A stretch of DNA of 64,000 nucleotides from Ramazzottius varieornatus (lineage: Eukaryota > Tardigrada > Eutardigrada > Parachela > Ramazzottiidae), in NCBI GenBank assembly GCA_001949185.1, contig BDGG01000002.1, positions 8,471,414 to 8,535,413 of the forward strand, read 5' to 3'. This document shows, in pieces, positions 1 through 10,778 of this stretch (positions within the stretch are counted from its first letter, which is position 1; each line of letters begins with the position of its first letter). Both the position numbers and the translations under genes were made by a program. The notes beneath the pieces are model-generated. The model searched no databases. It worked only from the letters and a program-made list of their open reading frames with translations, and was not told the origin of the DNA.

Positions 1-30
1 TTAAGCCTGCGTTTGTTTTTCTGGTTTTAG

Positions 31-1067
31 GAGATGACTCGGGCAGGAACGTAACGACGGATAACTTTTTCACTTCATTGGCTTTGGGCGAAGCACTTCT
101 GAAGAAGAATATCTCACTTATTGGAACCATACGGAAAAGTAGACCGGAAATTCCCTCTGCCTTTCTGCCCAGTAAATACAGTGAAGTCCACTCCTCGCTG
201 TTCGGCCATACTTCCGATTTCACCTTGGTTTCCTATGTTCCAAAGAAAGGCAAGGCAGTAACTCTGCTCAGCTCCATGCACCTCGACGCGTAAGTGAAGC
301 ATGACGTTTGAGCATAACTTTGATCGAGCGCACCTTATGATTATTCGTGACGTGACGTCATGCACGAAAGATGCGTACTCATGGAGATTGTTGATCGAAA
401 AGATGCGTGACGTCACTAAAATTTTACAGTGTTGCGGCTAAGCTATCTTACAAGATGACAGAACATCTGACGTCACAAGGTAATTTTACGTTTCAGCGAC
501 ATTGACGAAAGTTCGAAAGAAGAGAAGCCTGAAATTGTGATGGAGTACAACCGAACGAAAGCCGGGGTAGACACTCTGGACCAGCTCACCGGAAACTACA
601 GTTGTCGACGTAAGACCAGTCGTTGGCCGATGGCGTTGTTTTACGACATTCTGGACATCTCAACGCTCGATGCGTACATCATATGGTGCGAGATCAACCC
701 TGGTTGGAATTCCACGTTGCCCACCAAACGTCGGATGTTCCTTCAAGACGTTAGTAAGAAGATGATGCAACGACAGCTCCTGAGACGCTCCACGACGCCT
801 AGTATTAGTTTCAGCATGAAGAAATTCGTATCGACCGTTGTACCACGCGTCCAAGTATCTTCAGATCAAGCAGTAGATGAGATGGCCAACACAAGCAAAC
901 CGAAAGCTTTGCAAAAGAAGCCAACTCGCTGTCGATTTTGCCCACGGAGTCTTGGGCGAAGAAGTATCATCACTTGCAGTCTGTGTAGTCTTCATGTTTG
1001 TTCTGTCCATAGATCAGCAAAACAGATGGTTTTTTGTCTAGACTGCAGCGAGAAGAAATCTAAATGA
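31..1067 (+). CDS. piggyBac-type transposase, 3' part (5' end outside window)
   Basis: Cut-and-paste DNA transposase (DDE_Tnp_1_7 family). Two exons join in phase: 31-289 and 497-1067, with a GTAAGT donor at 290 and a TTTCAG acceptor ending at 496. The first exon opens just after an acceptor and encodes the block SGRNVTTDNFF, whose Asp corresponds to the second catalytic Asp of piggyBac. The second exon encodes GVDTLDQ, which holds the third catalytic Asp, followed by the conserved SRKTSRWPMALFYD block. The last ~35 residues carry repeated Cys pairs and His, matching the cysteine-rich DNA-binding tail of the family. The first catalytic Asp would lie upstream, outside the window. No stop or frameshift is seen in the visible part, so this copy may be young or domesticated. 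Family assignment is secure; activity is not. Confidence 0.85.
353..475. promoter_or_regulatory. three CRE-type palindromes TGACGTCA inside the piggyBac intron
   Basis: The octamer TGACGTCA occurs at 353-360, 408-415 and 468-475, all within the 207-nt intron at 290-496. TGACGTCA is the classical binding site of CREB/ATF-type bZIP factors. The spacing (55 and 60 bp) is regular. Regulatory function is inference; the clustering itself is seen directly. Confidence 0.35.
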
Positions 1068-2552
1068 AATCGAATATCAAAGTAAATCTACTGCATCATT
1101 ACCCAGGTCAACTGGCGGTACACAGTGTTGTTTCCATATGGTATCGTTCGCCACTTCACGTGGGTGTATTTTGATTGGTCGCTTTGTACCGCCCCCCTTC
1201 TCTCGACCAGTTAAAACGGTGCGCAAGTGAGTTGTACCCTTGGTATTCTAACAGCATGAAATCGCGTGGTGCTCAGAGTGTTAATTAGCACGTTCACACT
1301 GGTCCACACGCGGTATAAGGTAGATGTGCTTGACACGATACCTGTCATAGTTGGCACGAAACAGAATGGAAGAGCTAACAATGGCATCATGTGAATCAAA
1401 ATATAGTAATACCGAAGTAGTAAAGCTAAGTGAAGACCCGGTTTGCAGGAACGCGACTTACCAGAATACCCATCTCTTGGGATGGACGAATCAAAAATCG
1501 GTTTCGTAACAGAATTACCTGTTCACTCCACCTGGATGTGATCAGTGTCGTAGCACAACAGATAAGAACACTGGACACAAAATAACTTGATATATGTAGT
1601 TTACCATGCTGCAGCATGACGGATAAGGATTATACATTTTTCACTTACTGTACCTCGGAAACCCCTTCCAACAGACGTTCAGCGTATGAAACAAACTTTA
1701 AGAATAACCGATGCGACTTACCTCGTTCCGATACACGAAACCGCGGTAGCTTTTGGTGTTGGATAAGTCAGAAAATCTGCCACCACCTGCAAAATCATCA
1801 ATTCTTGCGTCATCTTCAGCTTTCTCACCTAAAACCGCCCCTTCGCCGCAATCTTTTCATTCATTGTCATTAGTTTCCAAGTTGCCGGGAGCACAAGATC
1901 TAGACTGACTCCAGTCGAGAGGCGACAAGCAGAAAAATCTCATCATGACAGCTTTCGATGAACATGGGAGAAAACCGAGACCGGCATTTCGCCGAATCAA
2001 GGAATTGGAACCGGAACGCAAAAAAACGGTTCTCGACCAAAAGAGGCGTATCTACCCAATCTGATCGTTCAGTTCAGGCGGTTCATCCCCGCGGGGAAAG
2101 ACACTACCAAGGGTGACAGTTGGTAAAAAGATGCTCGAGATAACTGGCGAGGCTCGTTCTTTACAATTTTTTAAGCAGCGCGTGTCTATTGACATTCAGC
2201 GTGGTAATTGTTTTTCTGTTATTTCAACTGTTAAAGATCAGAAAGGTCTTGATGAGGTGTTTTTGGTTTTGGATGTAAAAAAAGGAAAATCTATACCGTA
2301 AGCTTTTGACGTGTTCTTCCTTGTTTAGATTCGTCTTTCTTCCTTTTGGAAACTGAATATTATCTTGGATGAAGTAGGGTGACTACAGTGTTCTTGCCGG
2401 AGCTGACCAGTATCGCCACAAGACACTCGGATGGTGAATACCAGCAAGGCACCTGTCAGATTGCTTAGACAGTGGCAGAGTACTAGAGACACTAGTAAGA
2501 AAGTCCAGTGTCTTCGATCTATTGTCAGTGTCTTCGCCAGGTACTATAGTAC
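1068..2552. other. intergenic, no supported gene
   Basis: Short open frames only, none with recognisable domains or paired splice signals. A 62-codon frame at 2113-2301 ends close to a GTAAGC and could be an exon scrap, but nothing supports it further. Confidence 0.4.
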
Positions 2553-2672
2553 TATCGCGCACTGAACCACGTGATGAGTCATCGCTGCCCAGCGTGATCA
2601 GATGCTATCAGTTTAGCCTCGCTGACTCCCACCCGGACATCATTTATTGTTCACGTGGTTGAGCGCGCGATA
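2553..2672. repeat. small MITE-like inverted-repeat element, copy 1
   Basis: Terminal arms at 2553-2574 and 2651-2672 are reverse complements at 20 of 22 positions and each contains CACGTG or its flank (core AACCACGTGA / TCACGTGGTT). A diverged copy with the same internal words (TGCCCAG..ATCAGAT, CTGACTCC.ACCCGG) lies at 10685-10778. There is no coding capacity, so this is a non-autonomous element. Confidence 0.6.
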
Positions 2673-2865
2673 ATTTGGCAGCACTACAGTAATTTTTTTA
2701 TATGGGTACAACATACTGTCCGTAGCCATCAACCGCTTCGTTGCGGTTGTTCGCGTATAAATTCCGACAATTGATGCATCCATGTGCATTTTACCGCGCT
2801 GTTTAGCGCAAATTTAATAATCCAAAATTGCCACATTGTGCATTTCGATCACCAAATGAAATTTA

Positions 2866-2915
2866 GTGAGGGCTCCTCTCACCATCGGCACTATCGATGG
2901 GCTCTTCTCACCACT
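2866..2915 (+). repeat. direct repeat unit (GTGAGGGCTCCTCTCACC family), copy 1
   Basis: About 50 bp, strongly similar to 4895-4944 in the same orientation. Each copy starts with a small hairpin (GTGAG..CTCAC) and ends with CTCACCAC. Copy 2 is followed by an inverted CACC/GGTGGTGAGATGA stem. Confidence 0.6.
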
Positions 2916-3553
2916 AAAACTTTTGACGCCACCCACGGCTCATCGCACCACCACCCAGAAAAACGTGAAACTTTTTACAGTGTACGACAAAATTAAGGCC
3001 CATTCCGTGCAAATCACCTTGGACACATTCTCGTATGCGAATGCCCAATTAGCCGTGCCAGCGTAAAGAAGAAACGTGTAGACGGATGGTGAATTGGTGA
3101 TGCGAATAAAGCCACAGCTTCGATGACAGTCGGGATTCTAAGGAAATCTAGAAATAGAGACAACGATTCTGCTTTTACTACGAAGTGTGAACAGTGACCC
3201 GTTTCGTAGCAAAAAATGGCACCTTCGATCATCTAGATGATAACCAAGCTGACGACGAAAATTTGACTATCGCATTATAGGAGTAACAAGCCTCGTACCA
3301 ACAGAGTTAGCAAAAGGGCGTTCTCGGTGGAAGCGGTGTATCGTTGCCGCAAACGAACGGGAAGACATGGCAAATCAAGCAATCAACGCTGACTGTATTA
3401 CGTGACGTCATGGCAATCAAAAGCCTTGATCAACGTTTCCGGTTTAGTCAGCTGTTGTATGCGTAACAGGTGTTCCTTCGTGATACCGAGAGTCTTCCTG
3501 TGATTTCTTCTGTGATATCTATAGCTTCTCTGTCATTGTGTTCTAAAATAGAG

Positions 3554-4214
3554 CAATGCCACTCTACAGGGGACAGGCCGTGAAACTAGTTATAAAACTT
3601 GCTTGAATCGCAAATAACTGGGGAAGGATACGCTCCCCGTATAAGCCGCCCTGCGCAGAAAAGAGAGGGGGACAGAGAACAGCAGTGCGAAATAAGTGGG
3701 GAGCCTTTCGTTTCTATTTACCCGTAGACATTTGTGTGGCGATAATGACCATTCCGCGTCGTATTTCTTCAAATTGAACTTCTGTTTCAAATTTTAAATG
3801 AATTTTGCCGAAGACAGGTGATTAGCCAGAAGAACGAGCTATGTTTTGATGCTAAAAACGAGACCAAAAGAAGTTCGCATTGTGTCACCGAGGTCCTCAT
3901 ACCGTTTTTGCGGCAGGAGCAGGAAGAGGGAGCAGAGAGAAGCGATTTTCGAACCGCACTTGATTTTCTCCTCATAACTTATTAATGGACTATCCTACTT
4001 TTTTCGTTCTTCCACATTCGAGTAGCGGATGTTTCTTCTGCAAAGGTTCCTTTCGATTAAATTTCTCCAGACTGACACTGATTCGAATACGGGAGCGACG
4101 TGCACATGAATCCAGTGTTTCATTGAGCGGCGCGATCTGTCTCTTTCCCACCTTCCCCAGTTAGCTAACCGAGACCAAAGAGTTTCACGGTCTGTCCCCT
4201 GTAGAGTGGCATTG
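3554..4214. mobile_element. nested element with 34-bp inverted termini
   Basis: 34-bp ends (3554-3587 and 4181-4214) are inverted copies with one difference and include CCACTCTACAGGGGACAG. The element lies entirely inside the 283-bp-arm element, so it was either carried or inserted later. The flanks share AATAG, a possible short target duplication. No coding sequence was recognised inside. Confidence 0.6.
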
Positions 4215-4411
4215 AATAGATTTTGGGATGAGTCGATGAAATAGGGTGAGTGATGGGGTGATTTAGATTTCAGAGGGTGCTTTTCACTAAAATCCATCAA
4301 ATCTCTTGATTGCGATCCCGCCCCGAACTCCGCCTTCATTTTGACTGACTGTTTCGCCATGTCATCACGTTCGTTGCCGCAATGGTACACGACAACGCAG
4401 TTTTCAGTCGA

Positions 4412-4490
4412 TCTAGGACGGCAAAATGGACGGCAAAATAGAAATTCGATCGTAGAAAAGTGCTGAAAAGTACGTTAGTGTGAATCGGTC
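4412..4490. repeat. dispersed repeat copy, also at about 16128-16195
   Basis: The stretch GGCAAAAT...GATCGTAGAAAA...GTGTGAAT recurs with moderate divergence near 16128-16195. Open frames read from the minus strand of both copies look alike only because the DNA is repetitive. Likely the end of a transposon family. Confidence 0.5.
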
Positions 4491-4494
4491 GTAT

Positions 4495-4661
4495 ACGTAC
4501 TGTATTCCCCCGATATCTCCGCGAATCCTGATACTCATGGCGCCCCCTAGGAAACGTACATGACGTACGGCGGATGGGCACGTATGTATGGATGACGTAT
4601 GTCCAGTAGGTGGCGACACGAGTAACGGGGTTCGCGAAGATATCGGGGGAATACAGTACGT
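4495..4661. repeat. 167-bp hairpin with 31-bp inverted ends
   Basis: 4495-4525 and 4631-4661 match as inverted repeats at 30 of 31 positions (core CGATATCTCCGCGAA). The internal sequence stays imperfectly palindromic and presents GGCGCCCCCTAG on one arm and GTAGGTGGCG on the other. Confidence 0.65.
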
Positions 4662-4992
4662 GCTTCCGTACCGCTGTAGTGAAAAGGCTTGTCCCAAATA
4701 CTGCCCCATAATTACCCATGGTACGCATTAGTGCGGGCAGTGCTGTTTCAATCACTACAATTGACAATTGATAATTGAGAATGGCCGAAAACGACGGTTT
4801 TGGAATTCCAGTGCGACAATTGAAATTGAGATTTCGAGGCCAAGACAAATTGAATATTGATCAGAATTGTAGTGGAACTTGGCGAAATTTAAAGGTGAGG
4901 GCTCCTCTCACCACCGACACCACCGATGGGCTCATCTCACCACTTCTTTAATTAAACGAAAGGTGGTGAGATGAACCAGAAAATTACGAGCT

Positions 4993-5018
4993 CACCACCA
5001 CCACCACCACCACCACCA
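4993..5018 (+). repeat. (CCA)n microsatellite
   Basis: About eight to nine tandem CCA units within the interior of the foldback element. Confidence 0.8.
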
Positions 5019-5445
5019 CGAAAGGGTGGCGCAGCCGCGCGAGTTGTTCTATACTACCAGGGCAGCGTTACCTTCATTACGCCGGACGACGCGGTGGCGT
5101 ATTTGGTCCAATGGGCACCGGGGCCACAACCGAACGCCGATTGCAGGGTCGTCCCGGTAGGGTAATGCGGTAGTCAAATTTTCGTCGTCAGCTTGGTTAT
5201 CATCTAGATGATCGAAGGTGCCATTTTTTGCTACGAAACGGGTCACTGTTCACACTTCGTAGTAAAAGCAGAATCGTTGTCTCTATTTCTAGATTTCCTT
5301 AGAATCCCGACTGTCATCGAAGCTGTGGCTTTATTCGCATCACCAATTCACCATCCGTCTACACGTTTCTTCTTTACGCTGGCACGGCTAATTGGGCATT
5401 CGCATACGAGAATGTGTCCAAGGTGATTTGCACGGAATGGGCCTT

Positions 5446-6268
5446 TTATTACATCAAATTGTTTGAAATATCGAGTCGTATCACAGGTTCAAGCTGATGC
5501 ACTTTGGTGCGGTAGTAAAGCACGAACAAATGGCAGAAAGATTCGGACTTGCCACTCGAAAAATACAGGGGTGTCACGAGTCATTGTTGCCATCAATAAG
5601 TCACCTCAGCCGAAGACGCGCTCCTGGGTAAACCGTTGACGCCGTTGTTTTGATACCTATTTCGACTTGGTTTGGATACCTATGTCGACTTTGGTCTCCG
5701 GTGGACGGCGTCAGTGTCTTTCAGCAGAGTCGGTGCGTGTGCTTGTCTTCTGGATAATTCCCGCCTTCCCGTTTTATGCAGTTTTCGTGTGAGTTTAGTA
5801 AAACCCATTTCACCCTCGGTCGAAGCCTTCTCGCTGGATAAAAGCTAACGACCCTGGTAAGATGTTAGATGATATGACGCTTACCATCCAGAGCATATGG
5901 TAGCGTGACTTTATGAGTTCCAACGACAGGCAAACTGTGTAACGATTGATAGCGCATACGGCATGTAATTAACACTCCATAATAATTGTCAGCTGTTTGC
6001 CGCCCAGACCATCGCAATAAACGGCAACACTGAATAGCTGGAAGTAAACTGATGTTGTCACCAGTCAGTCCTATCTATATCTTCAGCAGCATCTCCTGTC
6101 CTACTTTCTCTTGACAAATGCACCAAGCACGCCGACATGCCATTTTACAACACAAGCACTTCGATCAGACAAAACAGTCGGAAAGTTTGCCTTGTTGCGA
6201 TCGGTTTTGCCTGTTGCCACACCAATGCTGCAGCATCAGTTCAATTACCACCTAATCTGCTTACAGCG
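5446..6268. other. intergenic; probable 5' region of the four-TM gene
   Basis: No gene recognised. CTTACAG at 6260-6266 just before the ATG at 6269 could be a splice acceptor for an untranslated leader exon. Confidence 0.3.
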
Positions 6269-9200
6269 ATGCGTCTTCGTCTCTGCTCTTTGCGCACGGC
6301 GTGCTTCGTGGTGGCTTTCTACACCTTTGTAAGTCTGGCCATTAAGGTGAACGCGAAAGTAACAACATTATACACATGGATGAGTAGCACTACTATATTG
6401 ACGTTGCAGTTCGTGGCTTTGCTGATGCTGGGATTTGGCTGCCACGACTATTACGTAGCGCCGGAATACCTTCTGTGGTTGCGGGTCGCTGGAGCTTTCA
6501 CAGTCATCATCCTCTTCCTGGCTGGAAGCTGCCTTCTCCGTGCTATCTACCGGGTAAGGAAAGGTCTTGTGGTATCCTCCCATACCTACCAATCAACCTC
6601 GCTCTTCCAGAAGCTCGACAAACGAAATGAATACGTACGTTTCGAAATGAAGTATGATAAAAAAACCCCCGGTATTTCATTGTAGAACTCCGGACAGCTG
6701 TTCTTGACATGGCTGGTTGTATACAGTTTGTATGTGGGATATCAAATCACGAACATCATCTGGAACTGCTACTATTACTACACCGACTATGATTCGGTAG
6801 GGTACTTTCCATCAATCACTTAAAGTTCAGTAGGGATACTCACAACGGGCTGTGAAACGACAGGTTGATTGTGTTGATACCGAAAACGGACTAACAAATT
6901 TCACTTTCAAGATGAACAGTGCTGGGGTTGTTCATCTTGAAAACGAAAACGGACTATCTTCTGCATGCTCGACTCTCGGTTTCAAATTATCATTTTTAAG
7001 CAAATTTGTGTCTTTACTAGGAGCGACCCTAACGCAAAAATGATGTCTGTAGACTTGCGGTCTTTCCTCCTGCTTAGAGGCTCCTTATTTTTACAATGGG
7101 GAATTTTACTGATGTGACACTGATAAGATTTGTCACTCATCAACACCTCGAACACGAAGCGATTTCATGCTTTCGAAATATCAGATGGGAATGTCACTTT
7201 CGCCTCATTTCGACTGGCTGAGGTCGACCAAAATTTAGGAACATGATGTACAGTGCGCCACCTACAGTACCAACTTAGAATGATCAACCTTCAAAATTTC
7301 TTGTTATCACTGCGTAGACTTTTTACGAAACTAAACTTTTCGTTAGACACAAAAAGTTTTGAACTTTAGCTACGATATTTGTGGAAGTTCTGAACCAACC
7401 GAGAGCACGGCCGAAAGAAGATTTGCTGGCCACGACGAAATTTTATCAAAACGGAGAGAATTTCAGACAGTTTTGATAGCCACTGGCCAGTGACCGTTAG
7501 TTGCAGTTTGAAGTGAAAGTGAATCTTCAAGCAAACCTGATAAACATTGTGTAATTAAAGTAGGTCATCATGGGACAGACATCACTGGATGTTCAGTTCT
7601 ACTGTCAACCCTGCCTTAATCTTCTCACAAACACTTTTCTGAAGAGCAACAACTGATTCGCCATAAATACTGAAGGGACGCTGCCGTGACGCGTCAGCTC
7701 CGTTGCCTAATTAGTGCACGACGTTTTGCATCCTGTTGAAGGATAGCTATTTTTAGACCTGGATATGGAAACCGGATGGTTTTTTATTATCCAGGCCTCA
7801 TGTAATAAACGCGTTCACATGCTCCGCAAATCAAAATTCCAGACATGCAGTTCCCTGGGCTTTTGTTTGACGTCACGCATCAAATTTTCCAGATCATTTT
7901 CCAATTTGGGAAACTGCCTGTCGCAAACGTGGACTTGACGAAGAACAAGGACACTAACAGCTTTACCTTCAGCTGACTCGCATGATATCCAATACGATTC
8001 ACTTGCAAATCATTATTAAATCTTTTGGTTTAAACTAGTTCTTGAGGTCAGGATAATCCGAAACTGCGAACGTGACATGCGAACATTATCACGTGACACG
8101 ATGTTCGGACTACTCCGGGAGGGTGCGCGTCGGATTTAAAGCAGAAAGTTACCCTGGACGGCTCATCTCTGCGTGGTTTACTGTAGCTTTAGGTTCAGTC
8201 CGGTTTGGTCACATCCTCTTAGCAAGGTCGGAAATAACAAAAATTGAGATGACGTCCCGAAGATACCACCATCCTACTGAACTCAACACGATGCTTGACA
8301 CCTCGGCCAAGGACCATTCTCGTCCCGAACATGTATGGCTCATTGGAAAGAGGGTTAGAGGTGAATAAAATGAATAGAGATAAATAAATAGAGGTGAGCA
8401 CTGGGCAAAGCTTTTCAGTAAGGCGTGGCCAAATTGCTCAGTATGGAGCGGGCATGGAGAGAAAAGCAGTGTGTTTCGACCAAGCAAAATAGTTGTTAGA
8501 GTGGAACAGAGATGTGCTGATTGGTTACAGTGTGGCTAGTTGTTCTTCTGAAAATGCGCACTCTATATGTCGTCATTAGGCCACGCCTTTCTGGGAAGCT
8601 TTGCCCTGTGCTCAGGTAATTAGTGGTAAATAAGTACTCGGTAAAGTTAACCAGTTTAAGGAAAAGCAGGCTCTGAACAGGCACGAAGACTATCAACTTC
8701 ATTTTTGCCGCTGGGCCGCTCATACTACACAGTGTGTCACATCGCGAGACAACACCGTTTCGCATGCGACATGAGCTTCTTGATAGCTATTCAGCGTCGA
8801 GGATGTCGGAACTTTCGGAATACAGATATTAGCCAGAGAGAAAGGCAGGAGCTTCAGTCCTACAATCCTACCCCGCAAAACTCGCGCATTTCTGGTCCGG
8901 TTTCCGTGATTTACGAAGAATTCAATTCCGCCTCAGCCATGACTAACTGCCGTTGATCAAGCAAATTTAGATTCTAAAACTGAGCAAGCAAATTTAAATT
9001 CAAATTCAACCGTTTGCGACACAAGCAGCCCGGCGTGAGAAGGATTAATATCAAGATACGGAAGTTTGACTTGCAACTTTTCGAAGTAAACTTTTCAGAG
9101 GTTTTTCTTGACTTCAAATTTGGAACTTTTTGATCCACAACTTCACCCGTGCTAGCAAGGTGCTTGAGCCATTTCATTGGTAGCTAATCCATACCGCAGC

Positions 9201-10544
9201 AGAAGCAGGATGGGGTAACAGAAAAAATAAACTTTTTGAAGCCATTTTTATCGGCTCTTCCGAAAGAATCCTTGTTAGTCCCTGCAGGTGCCCTAATCTG
9301 GTGAAAGGTTTGTAATCTGCTGGCATCAGGTACCTGCTGCTAGAGTTCTTAAAGGGGGTGTCTATAGTTACTTCCTACGGTTTTGCGGAGGAATTCTCTG
9401 GAGAATGTAATCTGAAGCCGTCTTGCAACAGTAGTGACTTCGGCTGACTGAAAAATTCTCGCTGTTGCACACCAGACTTTTCCATCACTCATCCTGACTC
9501 CAGAGAGGCCTAGTCTACGACCATCGGTTTGCTGGGTGCAGGAAACTGGAGCGGTGATAAGCGTGAGCTAGCAGCCACAATGTGACCATGGGCCTCATTT
9601 GCTGCCGCTTACGATTCGAAGTCTTCTGTTGTGATGCCGCTTTGTCTCCGCAATCCGCTTCTCGCTTGAAAACACCCTAAAGAGCCCACTTTTTATCCGC
9701 AGTGACGACCCAGCCTGAGATCGGTTTTGCGTATTCGCCATCAGGAGAGGAACAAAGTGCAAATGCCCAGCAAGAATGCAGGGAAACATACGTACACCAC
9801 AGTCGTGCAACAGTCGTGCCACAAATTGGGGAGGATCGGATTCGATGCACTCCTGCAGAGATTTATTGTCCACTTTCAATTTCTGTCTTCCGTAGAAGCG
9901 ACTTTCGAACAGAAAGTCTTGAGAACGAAAACTTTCTATCCAGCCTTCTGCGAACTTTCTGTTAGCAGTTGTATCCCTGGACAGGAGGCTGGTTCGTTCG
10001 GAAGCGTGTGAGGCTTTGGTGAGCCGAAAAAGTTCCAACTCTGAAATGACTCGAAAACTCACTGCAGCAACGCCCCAATAAAATTAATTCTGCTGCCCTA
10101 CGGATCCAGGAAACATGATCGACTCAACCACGAACACGTGAAGGAGAGTTCGTGAAGTGATCAGAAATAGATTTCAGGACGGACAGACGAGGGAGCGCAG
10201 AGTTATGAATTTTCGGAGTGGAAAATGTATTCGAGTTGCAAGTCATACTTCCGCACCTCTTCCGTTTACTGCGAGTTATGGACACGGTATACGCGTCATG
10301 CTTTCCGAAATTAAAAAATATCATCGTGCAGGTACCCGAGCCGATCCGGATGTCGGTCAAATGCAACTTCATAGTTTTCTCCATCCTCCTTTGTTTCGAC
10401 GTACGTGCTGCCGCCACTTAAACTAAAACTTGTAAGTTATGACTTCCACCGGACCATTCCAGTCACCCTCGATTGCTGTTGCAGATTTTGTCCATTTTCG
10501 TCGTGTACCGATACAAAAACCAGACACGTATCGGAAGGACATGA
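6269..10544 (+). CDS. small four-transmembrane protein, spliced
   Basis: Six exons join in phase 0: 6269-6328, 6410-6553, 6611-6634, 6686-6796, 10332-10400 and 10485-10544 (TGA). The predicted protein is about 155 residues. It has a short basic N-terminus with CSLRTAC, TM1, a loop, TM2 ending LLRAIYR, a charged loop KLDKRNEY supplied mostly by a 24-nt exon, TM3, a Tyr-rich loop, and TM4 followed by a short basic tail VYRYKNQTR. The layout recalls LAPTM/MARVEL-like small tetraspan proteins of ecdysozoans, which sit in endosomal or plasma membranes; that is inference. The 81-nt first intron is in frame and stop-free, so retention is possible, but removal gives a clean TM1. The 3.5-kb fourth intron (6797-10331) carries repeats and could hide another small exon. 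Start codon uncertain. Confidence 0.6.
8395..8614. repeat. 220-bp MITE with 36-bp inverted termini
   Basis: 8395-8430 and 8579-8614 are inverted copies (about 32 of 36), beginning TGAGCACTGGGCAAAGCTT. Non-coding interior. It lies in the large intron of the four-TM gene. Confidence 0.65.
8655..8718 (+). repeat. dispersed fragment of the 12.3-kb inverted-repeat family
   Basis: Contains AAGCAGGCTCTGAACAGG, CGAAGACTA and CATTTTTGCCG, matching the outer part of the arms at 12335-12500 and 12727-12892. A weaker relative occurs near 7075-7130. Confidence 0.5.
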
Positions 10545-10684
10545 AAAACACTGCCATGGGTTTCATGTAAAAGCAGCTACGGGTGTACTACCAACCTGCT
10601 GGCAGGGGCGTTGTCGACCTGCCCTCCAGCTGACACGATCCGTTTCATCATAGTAGCTTAATACTGGAGTGCTCCTGATTCGAC

Positions 10685-10778
10685 GCGCACCCAACCACTA
10701 GAACAATCATCAATGCCCAGTATAATCAGATCTGACTCCTACCCGGCTGTTATGTACTGCTCACGTGGTTGGGTGCAC
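10685..10778. repeat. small MITE-like inverted-repeat element, copy 2
   Basis: Ends GCGCACCCAACCAC (10685-10698) and GTGGTTGGGTGCAC (10765-10778) are near-perfect inverted copies. Internal words match the element at 2553-2672. It lies ~140 bp downstream of the four-TM gene stop. Confidence 0.55.

Larger units (their letters stand above)
2995..5445. mobile_element. foldback-type element with 283-bp terminal inverted repeats
   Basis: The arms 2995-3277 and 5163-5445 are the same length and nearly identical in inverted orientation; by eye I find one mismatch near the inner edge. The outer edges start AAGGCCCATTCC. The ~1.9-kb interior has no transposase; it carries several smaller inverted-repeat elements (3554-4214, 4495-4661), a CCA microsatellite and a second copy of the 2866 repeat. 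The near-perfect arms imply recent insertion or gene conversion between arms. The class is unknown; no clear target-site duplication was found. Confidence 0.75.

Noticed and set aside
2113-2301. 62-codon frame ending at a GTAAGC
   Set aside because: No ATG, no recognisable domain and no partner exon found on either side.
3014-5426. Identical 72-codon frames at 3014-3232 (-) and 5208-5426 (+)
   Set aside because: They are the two arms of the 283-bp inverted repeat; identity reflects the DNA repeat, not a conserved protein.
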